A stretch of DNA of 64,000 nucleotides from positions 868,001-932,000 of the forward strand of contig NZ_CP091786.1 in the NCBI RefSeq assembly GCF_022024015.1, read 5' to 3'. A program made the translations under genes and the position numbers. The stretch is from Prevotella sp. E9-3 (GTDB lineage Bacteria; Bacteroidota; Bacteroidia; Bacteroidales; Bacteroidaceae). Below the pieces are notes generated by a model that was given only the letters and a program-made list of their open reading frames with translations, had not been told where the DNA came from and made no database searches. Below are positions 42,567 to 51,123 of this stretch, piece after piece. Every line of letters starts with the position of its first letter. Positions within the stretch are counted from its first letter, which is position 1.

Positions 42567-43574
42567 ATGGCTAAGATAAACGCGATCATCACTGGCGTGG
42601 GTGGCTATGTGCCTGACTATATCCTCACCAACGAGGAATTGTCGCGCATGGTTGATACCAACGATGAGTGGATTATGACGCGTGTCGGAATCAAGGAGCG
42701 CCGAATTCTCACTGAAGAGGGTCTCGGCACTTCTTATATGGCGCGCAAGGCTGCCAAGCAACTGATTCAGAAAACGGGCGTTGACCCAGATAGCATTGAT
42801 GCACTGATTGTGTCGACTTCAACAGCCGACTATAAGTTTCCTTCGACAGCCAGCATCGTGCTGGGCAAGCTTGGACTGAAGAATGCAATGGCATTCGATT
42901 TCTGGGCTGCTTGCTGTGGATTCCTCTACACGCTTGACGTGGCTTCGACAATGATTCAGTCGGGCCGCTATAAGAAGATTATCGTGATTGGCGCTGATAA
43001 GATGTCATCGGTAACTGACTATAAGGACCGTTCTACCTGTCCCCTCTTTGGTGATGGCGCTGGAGCTGTTCTGCTGGAGGCTACTGAAGAAGAGAATATC
43101 GGTTTCATGGATTCTTATCTGCGTACGGATGGAAAGGGACTGCCCTTCCTTCATATGAAAGCAGGCGGTTCAGTATGTCCACCGAGCTATTTCACGATCG
43201 ATCATAGACTACACTATACTTACCAGGAAGGCCGTACGGTGTTCCGTTATGCTGTGACCAACATGAGTGACGACTGCGCACTGATTGCTGAGCGCAACGG
43301 ACTGAACAAAGAAAACATCCAATGGGTGGTTCCTCATCAGGCCAATATGCGCATCATCGAAGCAGTGGCTAAGCGCTTGGAACTGCCAATGGAGCAGGTG
43401 ATGGTTAATATTGAGCACTTCGGTAATACATCGGCTGCCACCATCCCCTTGGCATTGTGGGAATATGAGAACAAGCTGAAGAAAGGCGACAACCTCATCC
43501 TCACAGCTTTCGGTGCAGGCTTTGTTCACGGAGCATGCTACTTGAAGTGGGCGTATGATGGAGGTGAAAAGTGA
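42567..43574 (+). CDS. fabH: 3-oxoacyl-ACP synthase III
   Basis: The 335-residue enzyme has the catalytic Cys in [17 protein letters not shown] (about residue 114), His in [17 protein letters not shown] and Asn in [20 protein letters not shown]. It starts fatty-acid synthesis by condensing an acyl-CoA with malonyl-ACP. It is translationally close to rpmF (3 bp gap), the usual order. The end of the gene (GGEK) lies in a small GTGAAAA repeat that continues past the stop. Confidence 0.97.
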   Translation: MAKINAIITGVGGYVPDYILTNEELSRMVDTNDEWIMTRVGIKERRILTEEGLGTSYMARKAAKQLIQKTGVDPDSIDALIVSTSTADYKFPSTASIVLGKLGLKNAMAFDFWAACCGFLYTLDVASTMIQSGRYKKIIVIGADKMSSVTDYKDRSTCPLFGDGAGAVLLEATEEENIGFMDSYLRTDGKGLPFLHMKAGGSVCPPSYFTIDHRLHYTYQEGRTVFRYAVTNMSDDCALIAERNGLNKENIQWVVPHQANMRIIEAVAKRLELPMEQVMVNIEHFGNTSAATIPLALWEYENKLKKGDNLILTAFGAGFVHGACYLKWAYDGGEK

Positions 43575-43603
43575 AAAAGTGAATAATTTGCAACCGCTTT
43601 TAT

Positions 43604-44551
43604 ATGCATAAAGCAGGATTCGTAAATATTGTTGGAAATCCCAATGTAGGTAAAAGTACGCTCATGAACCAGTTGGTTGGTGAGCGTATTTCTATTGCTA
43701 CCTTTAAGGCGCAGACCACGCGCCATCGTGTTATGGGTATAGTGAACACGCCTGATATGCAGATTGTGTTCAGTGATACCCCCGGTGTGTTGAAACCCAA
43801 TTACAAGCTGCAGGAGTCAATGCTCGCTTTCTCGGAGAGTGCACTCACCGACGCTGATGTGTTGCTTTACGTCACCGATGTAGTGGAGAACCCCGAAAAG
43901 AACATGGAGTTTTTGGAGAAAGTGCAGAAAATGACCATCCCTGTTCTCCTGCTTATCAATAAGATAGACGAGTTGTCTAATCAGGAAACTGCGAAAACTT
44001 CGGGTTCTCAGGGCGCAACGAAAACACCTTGGGCTTCTAATCCTCAAGCTCTCCTGACCGCTATTGTTGAAAAGTGGCACTTACTGTTGCCCAATGCCGA
44101 GATTCTTCCTATTTCGGCAAAGAATAAGTTTGGTGTTGACCTGCTGTTGAAACGCATTCAGGAACTATTGCCTGAAAGTCCGGCCTTTTTTGATAAAGAC
44201 CAGTTGACAGACAAGCCCGCCCGCTTCTTTGTCAGCGAGATAATCCGTGAGAAAATCCTCTTGTTCTACGACAAAGAGATTCCTTATTCGGTGGAGGTTG
44301 TTGTGGAGCGCTTCAAAGAGGATGACCGTCAGATACATATCAATGCCGTGATTTATGTGGAGCGTGATAGTCAGAAAGGTATTATCATCGGTCATCAGGG
44401 CATTGCACTGAAGAAAGTATCTACAGAGGCCCGCAAGACGCTTGAGAAATTCTTTGACAAGCACATCTTCCTTGAGGTGTTTGTGAAAGTGGATAAAGAC
44501 TGGCGTTCATCGAAGAAAGAACTTGACAACTTCGGCTATAATCCAGATTAA
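43604..44551 (+). CDS. era: GTPase Era
   Basis: The 315-residue protein has G1 GNPNVGKS (10-17), G3 DTPG, G4 NKID (about 122-125) and G5 ISAKNK, and a C-terminal KH domain with GIIIGHQGIALKKVSTEARK that binds the 3' end of 16S rRNA. Between G4 and G5 there is an extra stretch of about 20 residues (ETAKTSGSQGATKTPWASNP) that I do not recall in other Bacteroidales Era proteins. It is polar and probably a surface loop. Era acts in 30S maturation. It lies 29 bp after fabH. Confidence 0.97.
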   Translation: MHKAGFVNIVGNPNVGKSTLMNQLVGERISIATFKAQTTRHRVMGIVNTPDMQIVFSDTPGVLKPNYKLQESMLAFSESALTDADVLLYVTDVVENPEKNMEFLEKVQKMTIPVLLLINKIDELSNQETAKTSGSQGATKTPWASNPQALLTAIVEKWHLLLPNAEILPISAKNKFGVDLLLKRIQELLPESPAFFDKDQLTDKPARFFVSEIIREKILLFYDKEIPYSVEVVVERFKEDDRQIHINAVIYVERDSQKGIIIGHQGIALKKVSTEARKTLEKFFDKHIFLEVFVKVDKDWRSSKKELDNFGYNPD

Positions 44552-44606
44552 TTCCCAATATCTTCATATAATTCAATATTTGAATAATATTCAATAGCTG
44601 TCCGCA

Positions 44607-45350
44607 ATGAAACAAGCAATGATTTTTGCCGCAGGGCTTGGCACAAGACTGAAACCGCTGACTGATACAATGCCGAAAGCGTTGGTGCCAGTGGCCGGAC
44701 AGCCGTTGCTGTGGCATGTCGTGCTGAAACTGAAAGCTGCCGGCTTTGAGCGCCTGGTAGTCAATGTGCATCATTTTGCCGACCAAATCGTGGATTATCT
44801 GAAGGAGAACAATAACTTTGAATTGGATATTCGCATCAGCGATGAGCGTGACGGACTGTTGGAGACTGGAGGCGGAATAAAAAAAGCCTTGCCCCTGTTT
44901 GATGCGGAGAGTCCGATACTGATTCATAATGTCGATATATTGAGTAATGTGGATGTGGCAGCACTCTACGACAATGTGTCTCAGAATAGTCCAGATGCCC
45001 TGCTCTTGGTGAGTTGGCGCAATACGAAGCGCTATTTGCAGTTTGATGACACGATGCGTCTGCAAGGCTGGATCAACATCGAAACAGGAGAACAAAAAGG
45101 TAATATATCTTCTCTCACCTCACAACTTTCATCTCTCAGAAAATTGGCCTTTTCAGGCATTCATGTACTGTCGCCCAGTGTGTATCCTCTGTTTAAGGAG
45201 ATGCCCGACCGCTTCGGTATCATGGACTTTTATTTGAAATACTGTCACCAGTGTACCTTTATGGGGCTTGAAATGAAGGACCTCCGTCTGATGGACGTTG
45301 GCAAGCTGGATACACTGGATCAGGCTGAAAACTTTATTAATAACTTATAA
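44607..45350 (+). CDS. Sugar-1-phosphate nucleotidyltransferase (MurU/RmlA-like)
   Basis: The 247-residue protein begins [20 protein letters not shown], the pyrophosphorylase signature, followed by [14 protein letters not shown] and [24 protein letters not shown] carries the metal-binding Asp. Such single-domain enzymes activate a sugar 1-phosphate with UTP, CTP or GTP; in Bacteroidetes similar proteins may take part in cell-wall sugar recycling (MurU type). Residues about 169-178 ([10 protein letters not shown]) are encoded by four CTCTCAN heptamers and look like an insertion in a surface loop. guaA starts 1 bp after its stop codon. Confidence 0.88.
   Translation: MKQAMIFAAGLGTRLKPLTDTMPKALVPVAGQPLLWHVVLKLKAAGFERLVVNVHHFADQIVDYLKENNNFELDIRISDERDGLLETGGGIKKALPLFDAESPILIHNVDILSNVDVAALYDNVSQNSPDALLLVSWRNTKRYLQFDDTMRLQGWINIETGEQKGNISSLTSQLSSLRKLAFSGIHVLSPSVYPLFKEMPDRFGIMDFYLKYCHQCTFMGLEMKDLRLMDVGKLDTLDQAENFINNL
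45112..45139. repeat. Heptamer array inside the nucleotidyltransferase gene
   Basis: Four in-phase units, CTCTCAC, CTCACAA, CTTTCAT and CTCTCAG, encode SLTSQLSSL. Confidence 0.75.
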
Positions 45351-45351
45351 T

Positions 45352-46998
45352 ATGCAACAGAAGATTATCATTCTTGATTTCGGTTCGCAGACCACACAGC
45401 TGATAGGCCGTCGTGTGCGCGAGCTGGATACCTTCTGCGAGATTCTCCCTTACAACAAGTTCCCAAAGGATGACCCCTCAGTGATTGGTGTTATTCTGAG
45501 TGGTTCGCCTTATTCGGTTCACGACCCAGAGGCGTTCAAAGTGGACTTGAGCCAGTTCGTTGGCCGACTGCCGGTGCTGGGTATTTGCTATGGAGCACAG
45601 TTTATCTCCCATTCCCTTGGCGGTAAGGTGGAGAAAGCTGATTCTCGCGAATATGGTCGTGCCCATCTTGAAACTGTTGATACAGAGAACCCTCTGTTCA
45701 AGGGCTTTGAGAAAGGTTCACAGGTTTGGATGAGTCATGGCGATACCATTACTGCCATTCCTGAAGGTTTCGAAGTGATTGGCTCAACCAAGGACGTAAA
45801 GAACGCAGCCTTTTGGTGTGCTCCCAACTCTCATCTCTCATCTCTTAACTCTCAACTCTCCACAGGTATCTGGGCCGTACAGTTCCACCCCGAGGTGTTC
45901 CACTCTGTACAAGGCAGTCTGCTGTTGAAGAACTTCGTTGTTGATATCTGTGGTTCTAAGCAGGAATGGAGTGCAGCCTCGTTCGTCGATACCACCGTTG
46001 CCGAACTGAAACAGCAGGTGGGTAACGACCGTGTGATTCTTGGCCTTTCGGGTGGTGTTGACTCCAGTGTGGCTGCCGTTCTGCTGAATAAGGCCATTGG
46101 CGACCGACTGACCTGTATCTTCGTGGATCATGGCATGCTGCGCAAGAACGAGTTCCAGCAGGTGATGGACGACTACAAGGTACTGGGCTTGAACGTGATT
46201 GGCGTGGATGCCAGTGAGAAGTTCTTTGCCGACCTTGAAGGTGTTACCGAACCCGAAAAGAAACGTAAGATTATTGGTCGAGACTTCGTGGAGGTGTTCA
46301 ATGCCGAGGCTAAGAAGATTACCGATGCCAAATGGTTGGCTCAGGGAACCATCTATCCAGACCGTATTGAGTCGCTGAACATTACGGGCAAGGTGATCAA
46401 GAGTCACCACAACGTAGGCGGTCTGCCCGAGGAGATGCATCTGCAACTCTGTGAGCCTCTGAAATGGCTGTTTAAGGATGAGGTGCGCCGCGTAGGTCGC
46501 CAGTTGGGCATGCCTGAACATCTGATTACCCGTCATCCTTTCCCCGGTCCTGGTCTTGCTGTTCGTATCCTGGGTGATATCACTCGCGATAAGGTTCGCA
46601 TACTTCAGGATGCCGATGATATTTATATCCGTGGTCTCCGCGACTATAAGGTGAAGCTCTCTGGCGAAGAGGCACGTAAGGTGCTGGCTGCCGGTGTTCC
46701 CGCTGAGATGACCGACGGTGAGATAGAAGTGTCACTCTACGACCAGATATGGCAGGCAGGAGCGATCCTGCTTTCTACTGTTCGCTCTGTAGGCGTGATG
46801 GGTGATGAGCGTACTTATGAGAATCCCGTGGCTTTGCGTGCTGTAACCAGTAGTGATGCCATGACAGCCGACTGGGCTCATCTGCCTTACGATTTCATGG
46901 CAAAGGTGTCAAATGAGATTATCAACAAGGTGCGTGGCGTGAACCGCGTATGCTATGATATCTCTTCAAAACCACCTGCAACTATTGAGTGGGAGTAA
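45352..46998 (+). CDS. guaA: GMP synthase (glutamine-hydrolysing)
   Basis: ATG at 45352 gives [20 protein letters not shown] (548 residues); an upstream in-frame ATG overlaps the preceding gene. The amidotransferase domain has the nucleophile in [16 protein letters not shown] and the His/Glu pair in [10 protein letters not shown]. The ATP-pyrophosphatase has [14 protein letters not shown] near residue 228, and the C-terminal dimerisation domain ends [15 protein letters not shown]. It converts XMP to GMP. About 11 extra residues ([12 protein letters not shown], near 159-170) just before the catalytic His/Glu motif are encoded by five heptamers. Confidence 0.98.
   Translation: MQQKIIILDFGSQTTQLIGRRVRELDTFCEILPYNKFPKDDPSVIGVILSGSPYSVHDPEAFKVDLSQFVGRLPVLGICYGAQFISHSLGGKVEKADSREYGRAHLETVDTENPLFKGFEKGSQVWMSHGDTITAIPEGFEVIGSTKDVKNAAFWCAPNSHLSSLNSQLSTGIWAVQFHPEVFHSVQGSLLLKNFVVDICGSKQEWSAASFVDTTVAELKQQVGNDRVILGLSGGVDSSVAAVLLNKAIGDRLTCIFVDHGMLRKNEFQQVMDDYKVLGLNVIGVDASEKFFADLEGVTEPEKKRKIIGRDFVEVFNAEAKKITDAKWLAQGTIYPDRIESLNITGKVIKSHHNVGGLPEEMHLQLCEPLKWLFKDEVRRVGRQLGMPEHLITRHPFPGPGLAVRILGDITRDKVRILQDADDIYIRGLRDYKVKLSGEEARKVLAAGVPAEMTDGEIEVSLYDQIWQAGAILLSTVRSVGVMGDERTYENPVALRAVTSSDAMTADWAHLPYDFMAKVSNEIINKVRGVNRVCYDISSKPPATIEWE
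45826..45860. repeat. Heptamer array inside guaA
   Basis: Five contiguous units: AACTCTC, ATCTCTC, ATCTCTT, AACTCTC, AACTCTC. They keep the reading frame together with flanking bases. Confidence 0.9.
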
Positions 46999-47034
46999 TC
47001 CAGACACAAGAACATCCGTGTCTGTTATAATAGT

Positions 47035-47074
47035 AAGAATCCGAGAATTGAGAAATTCCCGGATTCTTTTTTTT
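47035..47074 (+). terminator. guaA terminator
   Basis: AAGAATCCGAGAATT pairs with AAATTCCCGGATTCTT (one mismatch) and is followed by eight T. A second small hairpin, CAGACAC/GTGTCTG, precedes it at 47001-47024. Confidence 0.9.
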
Positions 47075-47123
47075 ATATGTAGTCTTTTTGTTTTCAAAAG
47101 TGAAGAAAATACCAACTTATTTC

Positions 47124-47154
47124 TTTGGAAGTTGTCCGAAAGTTTGTATCTTTG
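47124..47154 (+). promoter_or_regulatory. Promoter of the BspA-like gene
   Basis: TTTG at 47124-47127 and TATCTTTG at 47147-47154 with a 19-bp gap. The gene starts more than 300 bp downstream. Confidence 0.75.
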
Positions 47155-47160
47155 CCAACA

Positions 47161-47462
47161 GAAAAAGAAAACTATACTGGTTAAACTTTTTAAACAAGAG
47201 ATTGCCTATGGGCTGAGAAAAGATTATTACAGAAAAGGGCATATAGGATGAATATCCACTTTTAGATTCTTGTTTCTGAATATTGGGGAATTGAAAGAAA
47301 CAATCAAGAACGAAAGTTGGAGTTTACGCTTAGTAGTGTGGACTTTTACTCGTTTAAGACTAATAGGTTTTCCCCAATACCTCAGATTACGTAGACGAAG
47401 TAAATTGTCCACGTTTTTCTTTTTGTGTCTATTCAATTAATAACTAAAACAATTATATGATT
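47161..47462 (+). other. Long structured 5' leader of the BspA-like gene
   Basis: The leader has no credible protein. TATTGGGGAA (47281-47290) and TTCCCCAATA (47370-47379) are perfect 10-bp complements, and GTGGAC (47338-47343) and GTCCAC (47407-47412) are too; these pairings cross, as in a pseudoknot. It may be a regulatory leader. Confidence 0.45.
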
Positions 47463-49082
47463 ATGAAGAAACAATTACTTTTATTTGCATTGATGCTATT
47501 GCCATTAGTAGCCAGTGCCCATGACATCGAAGTAAACAATACCGATGGTGTCACCATTTATTACAACTATATTAATGATGGCACAGAGTTGGAGGTAACG
47601 TTCAAGGGTAACTATTCTGATTCATATAATGAATATCAAGGCAATTTAGTTATCCCCCAAAAAGTTACTTATATGGACCAAACGCGTAAGGTGACAAGTA
47701 TTGGATATTCTGCATTCTATGGCTGCTCCGGCCTTACCTCTATTACTATTCCTAAAAGTGTGACGAGTATTAGAGATGACGCGTTTGAAGGTTGCTCTGG
47801 CCTTAACTCCGTCACATTCCATTGCAAACAGATTGGTTCATGGTTTAAGGGATTACCTTCTATTAAAGAAGTAGTCATTGGTGAAGAGGTGAAGAGCATT
47901 GGAAATTACGCGTTTGAAGGTTGCTCTGGCCTTAACTCCGTCACATTCCATTGTAAAGAGATTGGTTCATGGTTTAGCGGATTCTCTTCTATTAAAGAAG
48001 TAGTCATTGGTGAAGAGGTGACGAGCATTGGAAGTGATGCGTTTAAAGGATGCACTGGCCTTACCTCTATCACTATTCCTAACAGTGTGACGAGCATCGG
48101 ATATTCTGCGTTTGAAGGATGCTCTGGTTTTACTTCTATCACTATTCCTAACAGTGTGACGAGCATTGGAAATTATGCGTTCTCTGGCTGCTCTAGTCTT
48201 GCCTCCGTCACTATCCCCAATAGTGTGACGAGCATTGGAAATTACGCGTTTAAAGGATGCTCTGCCCTTACCGCCATCATAATCCCCAATAGTGTGACGA
48301 GCATTGGATATCACGCGTTTGAAGGATGCTCCAGCCTAACCTCCGTCACATTCCATTGCAAAGAGATTGGTTCATGGTTTATGGGATTCTCTTCTATTAA
48401 AGAAGTAGCCATTGGTGAAGAGGTGACGAGCATTGGAGCCAGTGCGTTCTCTGGCTGCTCCGGCCTTACCGACGTCACTATTCCTAATAGTGTGACGAGC
48501 ATTGGAAATTTCGCGTTCCATGACTGCTCCGGCCTTACCGACGTCACTATCGGTAATAGCGTGACGAGCATTGGAAATGACGCGTTCTATAAGTGCTCTG
48601 GCCTTACCTCCATCACTATTCCTAATAGTGTGACGAGCATTGGAGATTACGCGTTCTATGGCTGCTCTAGCCTTCAATCTGTTTATAGTAAAGTTGAAGA
48701 CGTCTTTATTATTTATTATGATACTTTTGCTAACAATACTTATAGTAATGCTAAGTTGTATGTTCCTATAGGCAAGAAAGCTGATTATGAGGATACTCGA
48801 TGGTGGAGTAACTTTGCTAACATTGAGGAGTATGATTATGGTACTGACGCTCCTGTAGATCAGCCAAAGTTCCTTGCACCTACTATCATTTATCAGGGTG
48901 GAGCGCTGACCGTTCAAGGTATTGATGATGGTACGCAAGTCAGTGTCTATAGTGTCAATGGCACTCAGGTAGGTACTGCCATTGTTCAGAACGGACAGGC
49001 AACTGTTAGCACCACTCTTCAGTCTGGTTCTGTCGCTATCGTAAAGATTGGTCAGAAGAGCGTGAAAGTACTGCTGAGATAG
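47463..49082 (+). CDS. Secreted BspA-like leucine-rich-repeat protein
   Basis: ATG at 47463 ([20 protein letters not shown]) is preferred to one 6 bp upstream; both give the same signal peptide. About 540 residues contain more than a dozen 23-residue TpLRR units of the form [23 protein letters not shown] between residues 75 and 410. Some are interrupted by a longer insert, [20 protein letters not shown], used three or more times. A C-terminal region (about 440-540) ends [20 protein letters not shown], an export-tail-like sequence. BspA family proteins are surface adhesins that bind host or bacterial partners. The repeats are also near-identical at DNA level, so copy number may change by recombination. 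Confidence 0.92.
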   Translation: MKKQLLLFALMLLPLVASAHDIEVNNTDGVTIYYNYINDGTELEVTFKGNYSDSYNEYQGNLVIPQKVTYMDQTRKVTSIGYSAFYGCSGLTSITIPKSVTSIRDDAFEGCSGLNSVTFHCKQIGSWFKGLPSIKEVVIGEEVKSIGNYAFEGCSGLNSVTFHCKEIGSWFSGFSSIKEVVIGEEVTSIGSDAFKGCTGLTSITIPNSVTSIGYSAFEGCSGFTSITIPNSVTSIGNYAFSGCSSLASVTIPNSVTSIGNYAFKGCSALTAIIIPNSVTSIGYHAFEGCSSLTSVTFHCKEIGSWFMGFSSIKEVAIGEEVTSIGASAFSGCSGLTDVTIPNSVTSIGNFAFHDCSGLTDVTIGNSVTSIGNDAFYKCSGLTSITIPNSVTSIGDYAFYGCSSLQSVYSKVEDVFIIYYDTFANNTYSNAKLYVPIGKKADYEDTRWWSNFANIEEYDYGTDAPVDQPKFLAPTIIYQGGALTVQGIDDGTQVSVYSVNGTQVGTAIVQNGQATVSTTLQSGSVAIVKIGQKSVKVLLR

Positions 49083-49104
49083 CAAGTAAGGAAAACTATA
49101 TATG

Positions 49105-49144
49105 ATTCGGGGGCAGAGCAAACATAATTACTCTGTCCCCGAAT
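49105..49144 (+). terminator. Terminator after the BspA-like gene
   Basis: ATTCGGGGGCAGAG and CTCTGTCCCCGAAT form a long stem (one mismatch) around a 12-nt loop, followed by TATTGGTTT. Confidence 0.7.
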
Positions 49145-49253
49145 TATTGGTTTATTAGTGTACCGGGCATAGGAGATAGATGTTTTTTAGTCAAATTTTG
49201 CTCGAATTATATGCTAAACCTCAAATAGATGATCATTTTTCGATAAAAATGAG

Positions 49254-49261
49254 TATTTTTG
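49254..49261 (+). promoter_or_regulatory. -7 box of the AlbA_2 gene
   Basis: TATTTTTG fits TAnnTTTG, 28 bp before the ATG at 49290. Confidence 0.5.
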
Positions 49262-49289
49262 CAAGGCTATAAACGAGAATATTTTTTTA

Positions 49290-50663
49290 ATGGAATTAAA
49301 GACCCTTATAGCGGAATGTACCGCATACGATTTCAAGGTGATGCTTGAAGAAAAGAAACCTAAGAGTTGGCTGAAAAGCGTAAGTGCCTTCGCCAATGGC
49401 TTGGGCGGTTCACTTTTCTTTGGCATTGATAATGATGGAATCGTCAAAGGACTCGATGATGTACAGCATGCTTGCGAGACTATCAGTAGTAAGATTCGGG
49501 ATTATATGGATCCTCTACCAGAGGTGGAAATGATTCCTCATGGTGTAGATGGCTTACACATATTGCAGCTCAAAGTCAATGCAGGGCATTACACACCATA
49601 TTATTACGTTGGCGATGGTCAGCGCATAGCATTTGTCCGAGTTGGTGATGAGAGCATGCCTGCCACAGCAGAGCAAATGGTACGTTTGGTATTGAAGGGT
49701 TCTAATAAAACCTACGATTCCCTTCACACGGATTATAAGGTTGAAGACTATGCTTTCACAATATTAGCGAATACTTTCAAAGACCGCACCAAACAAGAAT
49801 GGGACAAAAAGTATCTCTTATCGTTTGGACTTGTAACAGGTGCAGGGAACCTTACAAATGCAGGCGCATTGTTTGCCGATGATTGTCCTTTATGGCAGTC
49901 TCGCCTTTATTGTACCAAATGGGATGGAAAGGAAAAGGGCGATGCCATCAACGATGCAGAGTTTACAGGCAATGTGTTAATGTTGCTTCGCGAAGCAATG
50001 AACTTTGTGAAGTCAAACACAAAGAAAGGCTGGGAGAAACTGCCTGATGGGCGAAAGAATAAACCAGAGTATGCGGAACGTGCAGTTCTTGAAGCAATGG
50101 TTAACCATTTTATCCATCGTGACTACACAGTGATGGGTGGCGAGGTACATCTTGACATATACGATGACCGTCTAACCGTCACCTCTCCTGGTGGAATGTA
50201 CAATGGTATGCTGATTCAAGATTTAGACATCGCAGACGTTTCTTCAGAAAGGCGCAATCCCATACTGGCAAATGTGATGGCTCAACTTGACTACATGGAG
50301 AAACGAGGTAGCGGATTATAACGTATCTGTAATGAGACCAAAGCCTTGGAAGGATATAAAGACGAGTTGAAGCCCAAATTCAAATCCACTCCGACACAAT
50401 TCCAAACTATCATCTTCGCCTCCACCGACACCCCGAATGTCGGAGACCATGACGGAGATATGTCGGAGACGAAACTCACTGAGCGTCAGCAGAAAATCCT
50501 CAATCTCATCAAAGAGTCTCCGACAATCACCGGCAAACAAATGTCGGAGACTTTGTCGGTGAGCCAACGCACCATCGAGCGCGACCTTTCTGCAATGCAG
50601 AAAAAAGGTATTCTGAAACATGAAGGCAAGGATAATGATGGGAAGTGGACTATTTGTCAATAA
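49290..50663 (+). pseudogene. AlbA_2/Schlafen-like, RecG-related ATP-binding protein interrupted by a stop codon
   Basis: The frame 49290-50318 encodes 343 residues: an AlbA_2 (Schlafen-type) domain (MELKTLIAECTAYDFKVMLE ... LGGSLFFGIDNDGIVKG) and a GHKL-like ATPase end (HLDIYDDRLTVTSPGGMYNG ... YMEKRGSGL). A TAA at 50319-50321 then ends it. The same frame continues at once with RICNETKALEGYKDELKPKF and a winged-helix domain (LTERQQKILNLIKESPTITG ...) up to 50663. Family members read KR or KK after GSGL, so one AAA-to-TAA change explains the stop. The whole protein would be 457 residues. It may be a recent pseudogene, or the truncated form and the downstream HTH part may both still be made. 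Family members are linked to regulation and to phage defence. Confidence 0.8.
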
Positions 50664-50804
50664 TATTTGAGTGAAAATATTACTGAAATCGTCAGTGAAT
50701 AAATCTATAGTTGTTTCGTGGACGGAACCGACTAAATGTTGCGCGCCGAAATAATGAATACTGTCAACTTATTCACTGTATGTTAAGAAGCAACAGATAA
50801 ACGC
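50664..50804. other. Intergenic spacer with inverted repeat
   Basis: CAGTGAATAA (50693-50702) and TTATTCACTG (50769-50778) are perfect complements about 66 bp apart. Nothing else recognisable. Confidence 0.5.
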
Positions 50805-50879
50805 GTAAACAAAATTATAGCTATAATTGCGAAAATTATAGCTATAATTTTTTGAATTTTAGCTATAATTCTATTGAGC
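50805..50879. repeat. 75-bp module C: three AGCT palindromes at 21-bp spacing
   Basis: AATTATAGCTATAATT-type palindromes are centred at 50820.5, 50841.5 and 50862.5. The module is 75 bp and ends TATTGAGC, matching modules A and B 17 kb away in length and phase. Confidence 0.88.
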
Positions 50880-51032
50880 ATGAAAACTAATAGAATTTTG
50901 TTTGATAAGAATTACGATGCAATTCTTATTATTTTTCTTTCCATAATATGCAATCTCGCTTTCTTACTGACCATGCTGGTAGTTTATTCAGATGCGTTGA
51001 TACTGGTAGTGTATTCAATGGTATTGTGTTAA
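50880..51032 (+). CDS. Small 50-residue membrane protein (hypothetical)
   Basis: ATG at 50880, immediately after module C, opens a 50-codon frame: MKTNRILFDKNYDAILIIFL, then a long hydrophobic run to LILVVYSMVLC. One long or two short membrane helices are predicted, with the motif LVVYS used twice. Size and hydrophobicity fit small membrane proteins or type I toxin-like peptides. No family recognised. A chance frame in AT-rich DNA is possible. Confidence 0.35.
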   Translation: MKTNRILFDKNYDAILIIFLSIICNLAFLLTMLVVYSDALILVVYSMVLC

Positions 51033-51081
51033 ATTATAGAAAAGAGCCGAGACGATTGCCTATATATTACTAAATATTTTA

Positions 51082-51089
51082 TATCTTTG
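51082..51089 (+). promoter_or_regulatory. -7 box of the C10 peptidase gene
   Basis: TATCTTTG, 34 bp before the ATG at 51124. Confidence 0.65.
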
Positions 51090-51123
51090 CCCCATTGATT
51101 ACTAACTTACTTTACCAAAACGC

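Noticed and set aside
47906..49121. Minus-strand repeated frames opposite the LRR gene ([16 protein letters not shown])
   Set aside because: They are mirror translations of the LRR repeat DNA.
49290..50321. Frameshift as the cause of the truncated AlbA_2 gene
   Set aside because: The downstream part is in the same frame, so a nonsense change and not an indel explains it.
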